Virus record (IMG/VR): IMGVR_UViG_3300046542_000291
Coordinates: 177,641 to 241,640 of that record
Strand: one strand, 5' to 3'
DNA: 64,000 bases
Source: a virus
In this document: positions 51,998-60,516 of the stretch, piece by piece
How the letters are laid out: each line of letters opens with the position of its first letter
Position numbering within the stretch: the first letter of the stretch is position 1
The notes under the pieces: model-generated
The model's database searches: none
What the model was told of the DNA's origin: nothing
What the model saw: the letters and a program-made list of their open reading frames with translations, nothing else
Made by a program: the position numbers and the translations under genes

Positions 51998-53629
51998 TTA
52001 GCGAGTAAACTTCTTCTGCGTTGTGTCAATCAATACACGGATGTCTTCACGACGCTCGATCAAACCAGTAGAACTGATCTGTGCGAACATGTTCAAACGA
52101 CCACGACCGTCCGGGTTATTCTTCGGTTGGTTCTTGTATTGACCTACTTCAGCAATCGAAGCGTGGATCAATCGGCTTTGGTCCCCGATCAGGGATTTGT
52201 TGTGTGCCTTACTCGACTTCGCCCGATCCTGAGGAACCAGGATAGAACTGCAGCGGATAATCTTGTTATCCCCCGGCATCGAGAGCGTATCCAATTCACC
52301 GTGCTCAGACGTGAGTTTGCGGATGGCTGTGTTGAGTTTGAACGATCGCTTCAAGCCATCATTCAACTCGGTCAACGACCATTCCGTTTTATCCCGACGA
52401 GACTGGAACAAGAACGCGAACATGGAGACCGCATAGTTGAAGTCGTCCATGATGTATGGCAATACCGTCAGACGCTTACCGTACATCGATGTTTCGTCGA
52501 TATCGGTGTCGTACAGATGGTGTGCCAGGTCAGTCATTATTACGTGGAACAGTTCCCAGATGTTAGTCGCCTTTACCCCTACGGAGTGCAGCTCATCCAT
52601 GGTCATCTCGTCAAGCGAGTTTTCCAAGGAGTGCATGTGCGACCGGATGTTCTCCAGGATCTTACCGATGTTCTCGAAGTCACCGAAAACCATCTGACCC
52701 AGGATTACCCGCCACATGTCGATGTTGTCGACGTACTCGGGTTGTTGAAAGCGATCTGGGAATGCATCGGCTACGTACCAGAACCCAGCAACCAGACGTC
52801 GAATGAAGTCGGTCTCTTGATCCTTCGGTAGTACGAGGCACAGTTCGCCAATCGGGTGCTTGTTCTTCAGCCATGAAGCCGACTGATAGAAGTTGTACTT
52901 CTCGACTGGGTATTCCTTTGGATCGAAGTCGCGCAGCCACCCCACCTTGATATCCACACCGGCCCATTGCTTGAATGTCTGGGTAACACCAAACTGAGCA
53001 AAGAAGTATTGTGTCAGGCTGGATTCGATGCGTGGGCGATTGTCCAAATCTTTCTTGGTCCGTTTACCCATCTCGTTGTGAATCTGAGACCAGATCACAT
53101 ACATGATTTCCCGTTCACCATTACGCAGGTAGTGGTGATCTTGTTGCTTGAACGTCAACTTCGTACGACGGAACGGGATGAAGATGGAACCGTTCAGTAC
53201 AGAGAAGCCTACGTCCTTGGTTACTGCAGATGCAACATACTTCGCGCCGTTGAGTGTCAACGTGCCGCCTGGTCCCACGAATGGCAACAGAACGAACCGT
53301 GGAAACAATGGCTCCCCTTTGTAACGAAAGTTCAGCTGGACCATGTACGTGTCGGTCTTGGCGATGTTGGCAATTCGCTTCGAACCGTATTCCCGTGTGA
53401 TCTCCTCGAAGTGTTTCCATGGAGTACAGACAGTATTACCAGCGTACTCAAACCCTTCAGCCCACAGTGGCTGGTTAATGCGCATCAGCTGGTCGATGTA
53501 TTTGCGCGTTTGGTTCATGCCGGTTTCCCGGTCGATCGACATCAGATGGTCTACCGCGATCCCTTCTGCGAGGATTGGATTCATTCGCGGTGTCCGTGCG
53601 TCGATGCGCTTAATCAACTCAACATCCAT
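51998..53629 (-). CDS. RNA polymerase beta-subunit fragment (N-terminal half), phage multisubunit type
   Basis: 543 residues. The block PFVGPGGTLTLNGAKYVAS near residue 115-135 parallels the bacterial beta GTFIINGxERV strand, and the segment after it (GSIFIPFRRTKLTF) keeps the same order. The N-terminal 110 residues resemble the beta protrusion. phiKZ-like phages encode beta and beta-prime split into pieces for virion and non-virion polymerases. A fragment three genes from the capsid fits the non-virion gp123-type subunit, as I remember it. A virion-type beta fragment is the alternative. No beta-prime or sigma-like gene is in this window. Confidence 0.65.
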   Translation of the reverse strand: MDVELIKRIDARTPRMNPILAEGIAVDHLMSIDRETGMNQTRKYIDQLMRINQPLWAEGFEYAGNTVCTPWKHFEEITREYGSKRIANIAKTDTYMVQLNFRYKGEPLFPRFVLLPFVGPGGTLTLNGAKYVASAVTKDVGFSVLNGSIFIPFRRTKLTFKQQDHHYLRNGEREIMYVIWSQIHNEMGKRTKKDLDNRPRIESSLTQYFFAQFGVTQTFKQWAGVDIKVGWLRDFDPKEYPVEKYNFYQSASWLKNKHPIGELCLVLPKDQETDFIRRLVAGFWYVADAFPDRFQQPEYVDNIDMWRVILGQMVFGDFENIGKILENIRSHMHSLENSLDEMTMDELHSVGVKATNIWELFHVIMTDLAHHLYDTDIDETSMYGKRLTVLPYIMDDFNYAVSMFAFLFQSRRDKTEWSLTELNDGLKRSFKLNTAIRKLTSEHGELDTLSMPGDNKIIRCSSILVPQDRAKSSKAHNKSLIGDQSRLIHASIAEVGQYKNQPKNNPDGRGRLNMFAQISSTGLIERREDIRVLIDTTQKKFTR

Positions 53630-53643
53630 TTCCTACTCCCGGG

Positions 53644-54681
53644 TTAAGCTGGGTCTTTATGGCGCCGCCCCACCGTCCACTTGAAACCCGCATATACAGC
53701 TGGTATTAGTAGCGAAAGCGCAGCTTTGATCTTCGTGCTCTTTTCGAGGATATCAGCTACGTCAGCGACGCTTAGGATTCCCCATACTTTCTTCTCTGCA
53801 GCTTTCTTGTCCGGTTCCGGCTTCTTATCCGGGGTCTTCTTGTCCTCCTCGTACGTGTAGGTCGGATCGTGATACCGGCGGAACTCGTGATACCGCTTCC
53901 CCTTGTCCGCTGGTGATAAACCGATATAAGCTACACATGCTTCGAAGTCGGTGTAGTACCCATTAATGCGAAGTTCAGTTAACTTGAAGACTTCAACTGT
54001 TCCTTCGCTTTCAATCCGAAGTCCTTCGGGTTGTTCGAGATCGCATTTGTTGGTGGCGAGTCGAATGGGTTTGTTCCCCATGGGTGTCCACAGGTACATT
54101 GTCATTGGGTCATGTGAGTTAAAGGAGACCTTCACACCGTCGGTATGTTGTTCTTCAATAGTCTCTGACCAGAGCTTTGGCATTTCCATCCGCTCTTTGT
54201 ATTTCTCTAGGCCAACCATCAGGCCTAGTTGTTCGAGAAAGATTCCGTTGGGAGATCGTTCGAGGTCATCATACGACAAGGCATAATGGAAAGTAATAGC
54301 TCGGCTATAAGCCAGCTCCGTTGGATTGTTATTAGTGTTGTTATAATGCAGAATGATCTCACGCCATGTGTCTGCATCAATCCATGGTGCCAAACGTCTT
54401 GCGTCATTAAAGTCGATGTCTGTGACTGAGTTAGTTTTGATGGTGATCTCAATAACGACGTCGCGTTCAATGGCGTTGCGTACCGCAGGGATGGTGATTG
54501 GTAAACCCAGTGCATTAAAGGTGACCAACGACACGTGTGTGTAGTTGACTACCCGGAAATGTATATCAGCTTGGAACTGTGGACTGTGGAACGCTAAAGC
54601 AGTTGCGGTGGGTTGGATGCGAACCCGCCCAAGCTTTGGCGAATCCTTCCGTCTAACTACTGGGTCATTAATGGTGCTCAT
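53644..54681 (-). CDS. Unknown protein with C-terminal membrane segment
   Basis: 345 residues. The first 265 are soluble and strand-rich. A highly charged Lys/Glu/Pro linker (about 270-300) follows, then a helix and a probable membrane segment near 318-337 (ALSLLIPAVYAGFKW) with a basic tail. A tail-anchored topology is thus likely. It lies between the RNAP fragment (15 bases) and the 211-residue gene (2 bases). Family unknown. Confidence 0.6.
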   Translation of the reverse strand: MSTINDPVVRRKDSPKLGRVRIQPTATALAFHSPQFQADIHFRVVNYTHVSLVTFNALGLPITIPAVRNAIERDVVIEITIKTNSVTDIDFNDARRLAPWIDADTWREIILHYNNTNNNPTELAYSRAITFHYALSYDDLERSPNGIFLEQLGLMVGLEKYKERMEMPKLWSETIEEQHTDGVKVSFNSHDPMTMYLWTPMGNKPIRLATNKCDLEQPEGLRIESEGTVEVFKLTELRINGYYTDFEACVAYIGLSPADKGKRYHEFRRYHDPTYTYEEDKKTPDKKPEPDKKAAEKKVWGILSVADVADILEKSTKIKAALSLLIPAVYAGFKWTVGRRHKDPA

Positions 54682-54682
54682 C

Positions 54683-55318
54683 CTACTCTGCCTTAAAATC
54701 TCTAAGCTCTAAATCACCAAGGCTCACACGCCTCGCTTGATAGCGGGCTTCTTGACGATCCAGACCTTTCTTTTGATTAGTTCCCCGCGGCTTCCGTCCG
54801 GATTCAGCCGATACGTCTCCTGCATCACGTACCTTCGTACGCTTGCTGGTTTTTCCTTGACGTTGTCGACGGTGTCGGGTAGGTTCGATGTCTTCACCGA
54901 TTGGAAAGGGTAACCTCCAATCGATTTCGTTATCGGCCAGTGGGGGCATAGTCCCACAGGCTTTGGCCAGTGGAGTGAGATCGGTGTACTGGGCAGGACG
55001 AGTATCTACACGATTGGTAGGCTCAGTATTTCCTTCCGCAACAACGATCACATTACCAGCAGACTTTAAGTTGTCGATGACAACAGTCTCTACTACAACT
55101 TCAACAGCTTGAGTAGCCAACGTGTCAGCATCTACTACGAACTCCTGGGACTCGTAGGTTTCTTCTTCTACGATTACCACTTCAGTTACTGCAGCCATAA
55201 CTGCTTCAACTGGATCAAATTCATGCATGTGTGCAGCGATGTCGAAGTTCCGGGCTTCGGAATACTTCCCATCGAGATAACGTTCGACAATAGTCGCAAC
55301 TTTCTCAAAGAAGTTCAT
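54683..55318 (-). CDS. Unknown, acidic-to-basic two-part protein
   Basis: 211 residues. The N-terminal 110 are acidic, Glu/Val-rich (EAVMAAVTEVVIVEEET) and look low in complexity. The C-terminal 100 are strongly basic (RHRRQRQGKTSKRTK, RRVSLGDLELR). This sharp split suggests a linker or nucleic-acid-associated protein. It is the first gene of the operon that carries the RNAP fragment. GGAATAG is a weak ribosome-binding site. Confidence 0.55.
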   Translation of the reverse strand: MNFFEKVATIVERYLDGKYSEARNFDIAAHMHEFDPVEAVMAAVTEVVIVEEETYESQEFVVDADTLATQAVEVVVETVVIDNLKSAGNVIVVAEGNTEPTNRVDTRPAQYTDLTPLAKACGTMPPLADNEIDWRLPFPIGEDIEPTRHRRQRQGKTSKRTKVRDAGDVSAESGRKPRGTNQKKGLDRQEARYQARRVSLGDLELRDFKAE

Positions 55319-55405
55319 TGGAATAGTCCTGTTGATTAATTTGGGTATAGTTTCTATTACTGTTGTAATATAGATCTAAGATTTTTTAGAGTAAAAAGAA
55401 AAGCG
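55319..55405. promoter_or_regulatory. AT-rich region downstream of capsid operon
   Basis: About 87 bases between the capsid terminator and the 211-residue gene on the minus strand, with long A/T stretches (TAATATAGATC, TTTTTTAGAG on the plus strand). It probably holds the minus-strand promoter for the RNAP-fragment operon. No consensus box was found. Confidence 0.35.
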
Positions 55406-55436
55406 GCATAAAGCCTCCCCGAAGGGAGGCAGTATG
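55406..55436. terminator. Terminator hairpin after the major capsid gene, CATAA/TATG family
   Basis: GCGGCATAAA, stem GCCTCCC-CGAA-GGGAGGC, AGTATG. On the minus strand the stem is followed by TTTATGCCGC then CTTTTCTTTTT. It lies two bases after the second stop codon of the capsid reading frame. Confidence 0.85.
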
Positions 55437-55437
55437 T

Positions 55438-55524
55438 TTAAGGCTCTAGGTACCGATTGGTGGTACCGTCTTCCAGGGTCCGGTATGTCCCGTCTTCTAG
55501 TCGACGGCCATCTCCCGGATTCCT
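55438..55524 (-). other. In-frame open extension beyond the capsid stop codon
   Basis: After the capsid UGA (55525-55527) the same frame stays open for 28 codons to a UAA at 55438-55440. It encodes RNPGDGRRLEDGTYR followed by TLEDGTTNRYLEP, with two LEDGT units. It has no ATG, GTG or TTG start in frame. It could be a readthrough tail, the remnant of a longer capsid, or chance. Openness over 28 codons alone is not significant; the EDG repeat is what makes it notable. Confidence 0.4.
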
Positions 55525-57756
55525 TCAAGCACCCAAGGCGTCGATCACTGGTTTGTTCCAGGTCGATTTGCCCATCACTTCTTCCAGACCGGTGATGGTC
55601 AGGTTGATAGCGAACGGGATGTTGTTCACGTGCAGGTTGAACGGAACGGCCGCGATTTCGCGAGTAACCTGGTTGCCGCCACGAGAGATCGGCAGGTCAG
55701 CGATTACGGTCGATACGTAGAAGAACTGACCGAAGGACAGGATGTCGTTTTCGGTTGGGTTCTTACGAGTAGGAACAACCACCAGCTTGCCGTCGAACAG
55801 CTCGTTGTTGGTAGTTACCAGATCGTATTCCAGGATTGCGCCCAGAGTACGGTCGTCGCCTTGGGTCATCAGGTAGTTACCGATTTCTTTGTCGGTAGCG
55901 AAGATGAACATCGGCTTCTCGTCCTGGTTACCCGAGATCACGCGGAAGGCCGCTTCGATGTTCGAGTCACGGTAGGCAGGGAACAGGATGCCTTTGGTGT
56001 AGTTCAGGATGGTGGAGCAAACGTCCTGCCATTTGTCCTGAGACTTCAGGTTGTCGATGTGATCCGGCAGGTGAAGAGTACCTTCACGGTAGGTCGGACG
56101 CATCATGATGCTCAGAGCACCTTCAACCTGGTTGAACTTCGGACGATCAACGCCCTGGGTCACGGTTTCTTTCAGCTGTGCCAGGTAGTTCAGCAGACGC
56201 TTAACGGCGTTGTTGCTGTTCCGGATGTTCGTGTTGACGGTCAACGCCTTCACGATATCGCCAGGACCGGTGTCTTCCATGGTGCTCAGCGGCAGGGTAA
56301 CCGGGCTGTGCATCGGGATTGGGTGACGGAACTGGATGGCACGGGTCTGCAGCAGGTGACCACGCTGACGACGGTTGGTGTTGGTGAAGCGGACGTCGAG
56401 GTCGAAACCAACAACTTCCAGATCGCCAATGGCGTCGACAATGGTCTTACCATCACCTTGGGTGAGGGAGATCAGTTTGCGGTCTTCATCGACGATACGG
56501 TCGATTTCGATACCACTCACGCCGTAACGTGCGTCGCCTTTCGAAGTCGATACGTGACCGTTGAACGCAACGCTGATGCGTGCGGTCCACTTACGGTTGA
56601 TCAGCTCTTGCATCTGAGCGGATACCGAGTTGTCGATGGCTTTGGTTTCTGCACCGACCAGCAGGTCTTCGGAAACGAAGTCCAGCTTAGCGATACGGGT
56701 GTCGCCGATCAGGCCAGGTTGGAACACTGCGGTTGGCAGGCGGTCAACTTGGAACTTGATGATCTTACCGTCGAACTTGACGTACAGAGCTTTCAGGCGG
56801 CCACTCGGGTCGATGGTGTCGGAAACGTCCAGCATGCCTTTCTGCACGAGCAGGTTGGCGTTGGAGTTACCCATCAGGTCGATCTTCTTACCGGGCTTCA
56901 GCGGGCCGGTAGTGAACGACATGTTTTGTTCGTTGGTCACGGTGTAGTGCGGAACTACGGCCGAGGAAACGAAGAAGTCCAGGTTGGAACCGTCTGGATC
57001 GACCGCAGGAATCAGGTCGGTGCAGTTGTCGTCCAGGATGGACGGGTCACGGTAGGCTTCTACCATGTTCACTTCTTCGCTGGACATCTTCTGGCCGCTG
57101 ACGGCGTGGTAGACGTCTTTCATGACGGCGATGTACGGCAGTACCTGAACAACACCACCTTCAACTGGGTTGATGACGGTAGTTGGGTACAGACGTTCAG
57201 CGAACTCGTCCTGGCGGGAAGCTTCCAGGTTGTAACCAACGGTCACGACGCGGAAGTCGCGCTGCGATTTTTCGTTGTAGTTTTCCAGACCGGTGAACTG
57301 ACCGTCTTGGAATACCTGCAGGTTACCAGCAGGGCCGTTGAACTGGTGTTGCACGTGCTTGACGTTCGGATCGCTGTTGTCGAAGCTTTCTTTCGAAACT
57401 TGACGCAGGCCCTTGACGTAAGTCGGGAAGTCAGCCATGGCGATGGCGGACATGGCAGCGGCGCGCTGTTGGTTGACAGTGATGTGCTGACGGCCGGTTT
57501 CGGTGATGTGCTCGAAACCGTAGTTCGCCAGGAGCTTGCCCATGTCGTTGTAGATGTTGCCGGCAGTGATCAGCTTGTCTTCGGAGATGTTACCGAAGTT
57601 TTCCATGCTGAGGTGCGAGACCAGGGCCTTGCCCTTGTCCAGGATGTTGTCGGCGAAGTCTTCGTCTTTCTTCAGAGCGCCGAGGAAGTCTTCCATGCTG
57701 AAACGAGTGTAGGTCTTCTCAGCATTGTGTTTGAACAGCTTGTCAAGTTGGGACAT
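55525..57756 (-). CDS. Major capsid protein
   Basis: 743 residues, about the size of the phiKZ major capsid protein. The first 123 residues are helical, with acidic and SMEDF/SMENF segments, and look like a cleaved propeptide. An SKE triplet at 121-123 followed by SF matches the S/A/G-x-E processing pattern. The rest is rich in Val, Thr and Asp with no membrane segment. AAGGAACG precedes the start. Codon choice is strongly biased (GC-rich third positions), as in highly expressed phage genes. The identification rests on size, composition, position and synteny. Confidence 0.75.
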   Translation of the reverse strand: MSQLDKLFKHNAEKTYTRFSMEDFLGALKKDEDFADNILDKGKALVSHLSMENFGNISEDKLITAGNIYNDMGKLLANYGFEHITETGRQHITVNQQRAAAMSAIAMADFPTYVKGLRQVSKESFDNSDPNVKHVQHQFNGPAGNLQVFQDGQFTGLENYNEKSQRDFRVVTVGYNLEASRQDEFAERLYPTTVINPVEGGVVQVLPYIAVMKDVYHAVSGQKMSSEEVNMVEAYRDPSILDDNCTDLIPAVDPDGSNLDFFVSSAVVPHYTVTNEQNMSFTTGPLKPGKKIDLMGNSNANLLVQKGMLDVSDTIDPSGRLKALYVKFDGKIIKFQVDRLPTAVFQPGLIGDTRIAKLDFVSEDLLVGAETKAIDNSVSAQMQELINRKWTARISVAFNGHVSTSKGDARYGVSGIEIDRIVDEDRKLISLTQGDGKTIVDAIGDLEVVGFDLDVRFTNTNRRQRGHLLQTRAIQFRHPIPMHSPVTLPLSTMEDTGPGDIVKALTVNTNIRNSNNAVKRLLNYLAQLKETVTQGVDRPKFNQVEGALSIMMRPTYREGTLHLPDHIDNLKSQDKWQDVCSTILNYTKGILFPAYRDSNIEAAFRVISGNQDEKPMFIFATDKEIGNYLMTQGDDRTLGAILEYDLVTTNNELFDGKLVVVPTRKNPTENDILSFGQFFYVSTVIADLPISRGGNQVTREIAAVPFNLHVNNIPFAINLTITGLEEVMGKSTWNKPVIDALGA

Positions 57757-57817
57757 GTTGCGTTCCTTCGAAGGAGGTTTTTGGTGGTGTTACAAAGTAT
57801 TCAGGGATCTACTCACA

Positions 57818-58363
57818 CTATCGTGCAGCAGATGCCTCTAAATAATTAGTGAAAAGTTTCGTCGCGGCCACACTTTCAAATGTGCGGGTACGCAACAGCT
57901 CGTTGATCATACTATCAAACAGAGCCAGGTTTAACTTGCTGGAGAGTCGTGCCGGATCGCCATTATCACCGTGCAACCTCTGCTGCACTGCAACCCAAAG
58001 ATTCTCATCCACAGGATAAAGAGTATAGTCGTACACCCCGAAGGATGGCGTCTTCGCTCTCATCAACGCATTGGATGCAATGCGCCCTTCCACACGATTG
58101 TGTAGATCCACAGCCTTATGTTGGCCAAGGCCAGACACTTCAGCCGCCTTTGCGAGCCCGGTGATGGGACTATCCGCGAGTTCAACATCCGTCGATTGAC
58201 AGAAGCTGAACGGGAATTTGTTCATAGCATCGTGAATGTCAGCGAGGTCACTCACCGATGCTACCGATGCTATATAGTTGGTATCCAGCAACTTGGTGAA
58301 CTGGACACCGTCAGTTTGGAATTGCTCCAAAACCGACTGGGGAATAACAAGAAGCTTTACCAT
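57818..58363 (-). CDS. Unknown protein
   Basis: 181 residues from the ATG at 58363, where the protein begins MVKLLVIPQS and GGAGATG lies upstream; an upstream in-frame start is Cys/Trp-rich and unlikely. Mixed helix and strand. No motif recognised. It is the first gene of the capsid operon (62 bases upstream of the capsid start), so it may be a head-assembly factor. Confidence 0.55.
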   Translation of the reverse strand: MVKLLVIPQSVLEQFQTDGVQFTKLLDTNYIASVASVSDLADIHDAMNKFPFSFCQSTDVELADSPITGLAKAAEVSGLGQHKAVDLHNRVEGRIASNALMRAKTPSFGVYDYTLYPVDENLWVAVQQRLHGDNGDPARLSSKLNLALFDSMINELLRTRTFESVAATKLFTNYLEASAAR

Positions 58364-58495
58364 CGGGTAACATCTCCACTGAAAAACATAGCTAATACAT
58401 AGCAATAAGTAACAAATGACTTAGCTATTTTATCCTACATGGTAGAATCATTCACATAAGAATTCGAAAATCAAATCATTAGGATCATAGCCACA
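58364..58495. promoter_or_regulatory. Divergent control region between capsid operon and helicase
   Basis: 132 AT-rich bases. ATCCTA-CAT-GGTAG (58432-58445) repeats the arrangement at 1461-1474, and CATGGTAGAAT repeats that at 9118-9129. TAGAAT (58443-58448) could be a -10 box with TTAGCT 16 bases upstream. AGGATCATAG is the weak ribosome-binding site for the helicase. Confidence 0.4.
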
Positions 58496-60028
58496 ATGTC
58501 GTCTCCTAAACAACTATTGGTTAGCTGCATCACTTTGCTGTGCTTGGAGCACCGTGAAGATTCCCCGGCATCGGCCTCTACTGAGCTGATCTCGGAAGTT
58601 CTGGAAACGATCCAGGTTAAAGAAACGACCATCGACTCTGATCATGGTCGGCAAACATTCTTGGAGATGCGTCGTCTTGTTCAAGACTTGAACAGCAAGA
58701 CTCCAGTTGAATTCCCTAGCACGATGGAAGTCCTCCAGCACGTGCAAGTAGTCTGCCGTGAAGAGACCTATCTCTACGAAGCAGTAGCAATGGCGGTTAA
58801 CGAGATCATGCCCGATGGGCAATCCGTTATGCGCCGCGTCAATGAGAAGCGTAATGGCTTGCGCGCTTATCTTAACGACAACATGATTAACAAGATCATG
58901 CGTGAGTACTCGCAGAAGCTCTTGTTCAGCCAAGCGGGTTCCACTAACTCGATCGCTCTGATTCGTGAGATGAACGAGAAGCTCGATCCTTACGTTAAGG
59001 CACGAGATGAAGCACGTCACCCGGCTGAGATCGGTACACTGGACTTCGATGATCCAGAGTCGGTAGCGAAGTACTTCGATGCGGTGAAAGACACCATGTC
59101 AACTGAAGGTGCTTTCAAGACGGGTTGGAAAGGTCTTAACCGGATGCTCGGTAAACTCGGCGCTATGCGTCGTGGTGAGTTCATCCTGGGTGGTGGTCTG
59201 CAGCACAACTTTAAAACAGGTTTTGCTCTGACCGTCTTTGCACACGTTGCACTCTTTAACAAACCGTTCATGCGGGACAAGAATAAGAAGCCGATGCTTC
59301 TGTTCGTAACCCTCGAGAACGAGCTGTCAGATAACTTGCTCATCCTCTATAAGTACCTCATGGAGAACGAGACAGGTGAAGCGGTCGACGAGACTCAGAT
59401 CAACACAGCAGAAGCTGTAGCCTATATCACTGCGCGTTTGCAGGAGACAGGCTTCAAGATTATGCTTACTCGATTTGACCCGACTGACTTCTCCATTGCC
59501 GGTTTCACCAACTGGCTCGATGGTATTCAAGCGCGTGGGTATGAACTTCAATACCTGTGTGTTGACTATCTCAACATGTTGCCGAAGACTGGGCTCGATG
59601 CGAAAGTAGCGGGTGACGATATTCGTCTGTTGTTCCGTCGTATGCGGAACTACACTGCTCCACGTGGCATTACCTTCTTCAGTCCTCATCAGCTTTCTTC
59701 TGACGCATTGCAATTGATGCGTGAGAACGTTGAAGACTTCGTGAAGGTAGTAGCGAACCGTGGCTTCTATGATGGTTGCCGTCGACTCGGTCAAGAGCCT
59801 GACTTGGAGTTGATCTTCCACATCGTTAAAGTCGGTGGGAAGTCGTACTTCACTATTCAACGTGGTAAGCACCGTAACAACGTTACAGCTGAAGCGGATC
59901 AGTATTGCGTGTTGCCGTTCGCTCCAATCGGAACGATCCCATGGGACGTTGACAAAGAGGTTGATTACAGCCTTCGTCAACTGCCGGGTATGGGTGGCGG
60001 TGACGACGACGGTGCATGGTCGATGTAA
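58496..60028 (+). CDS. DnaB-like replicative helicase
   Basis: 510 residues. A helical N-terminal region (1-200) precedes a RecA-type core: P-loop GGLQHNFKT (about 233-241), a LENE segment with the catalytic-Glu position (VTLENELSD, about 271-279), and a Walker B strand YLCVDYLNML (353-362) like DnaB's VIDYLQLM. It would unwind DNA as a hexamer at the replication fork. The P-loop has Phe for the usual Gly-Lys Gly, as in the recombinase here. A Gly/Asp-rich tail ends the protein. It lies on the plus strand, alone but for two small genes. Confidence 0.8.
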   Translation: MSSPKQLLVSCITLLCLEHREDSPASASTELISEVLETIQVKETTIDSDHGRQTFLEMRRLVQDLNSKTPVEFPSTMEVLQHVQVVCREETYLYEAVAMAVNEIMPDGQSVMRRVNEKRNGLRAYLNDNMINKIMREYSQKLLFSQAGSTNSIALIREMNEKLDPYVKARDEARHPAEIGTLDFDDPESVAKYFDAVKDTMSTEGAFKTGWKGLNRMLGKLGAMRRGEFILGGGLQHNFKTGFALTVFAHVALFNKPFMRDKNKKPMLLFVTLENELSDNLLILYKYLMENETGEAVDETQINTAEAVAYITARLQETGFKIMLTRFDPTDFSIAGFTNWLDGIQARGYELQYLCVDYLNMLPKTGLDAKVAGDDIRLLFRRMRNYTAPRGITFFSPHQLSSDALQLMRENVEDFVKVVANRGFYDGCRRLGQEPDLELIFHIVKVGGKSYFTIQRGKHRNNVTAEADQYCVLPFAPIGTIPWDVDKEVDYSLRQLPGMGGGDDDGAWSM

Positions 60029-60057
60029 AGATACCTTGGTGGTAGCTACAGGAATGG

Positions 60058-60075
60058 TTCTCCCTTCGGGGAGAA
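60058..60075 (+). terminator. Hairpin between helicase and downstream genes
   Basis: Stem TTCTCCC-TTCG-GGGAGAA followed by TTTATTCCG. It has a TTTAT tail, as in the repeated family, but the flanking CATAA is missing. It may attenuate readthrough to the next genes. Confidence 0.7.
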
Positions 60076-60105
60076 TTTATTCCGTTAAAGAATTCCGGAG
60101 AAAGC

Positions 60106-60516
60106 ATGAAACCAATTGATTGCCTGATCAGTTCCTTACAGGACAAGATTCGGTGGCACAAACGTTCAGGGATTGGTACACGTATCAGAGTCTACGTGGC
60201 TCGCCAGAACTTAACAGTTGTAACTGAAGCCTTGGGTAAGGTTGCTCACGAACTCCTGCGCGGGGGCGAATGGGACGCCTCGGAGATGGGTGAGAAGGAA
60301 TACCAGATCCGTCGGGAACAACTGATCAAAGAACTGTTCTATTCACAGCGCATTTGGGTTGAGGTCATTCGTAAGGATTGGCCTTTCCCAGGTGGTGACT
60401 TCCTGTGTCTGCATCCAGCGATGGCAGATGAGATTTACTTCGACCTGACTCCTTGTGATTCAGTCCCTACAATCGAACCAGAGGTTTTTGATGAGCAATC
60501 CGTCCCCGTCACGTGA
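60106..60516 (+). CDS. Unknown protein, paralogue of the next gene
   Basis: 136 residues. It shares with the next gene an R-I-x-V strand near residue 25, a helix with VxxxLGKVAHELLRG, and a later strand QRIWVEVIRKDWP. An acidic tail is extra. GGAGAAAGC is a strong ribosome-binding site. Unknown function, probably linked to replication through operon position after the helicase. Confidence 0.6.
   Translation: MKPIDCLISSLQDKIRWHKRSGIGTRIRVYVARQNLTVVTEALGKVAHELLRGGEWDASEMGEKEYQIRREQLIKELFYSQRIWVEVIRKDWPFPGGDFLCLHPAMADEIYFDLTPCDSVPTIEPEVFDEQSVPVT

Noticed and set aside
49960-52008. 682-codon plus-strand frame opposite the Gln-rich protein gene
   Set aside because: His/Leu/Arg-rich translation is the antisense of Gln/Met codons; no start signal.
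55474-55516. Small ATG frame after the capsid stop (ATG GCC GTC GAC TAG)
   Set aside because: It encodes only four residues and is out of the EDG frame, so it cannot explain that peptide.
55630-57849. 739-codon plus-strand frame opposite the major capsid gene
   Set aside because: An antisense shadow created by the GC-rich third positions of the capsid gene. No start signal and no domain.
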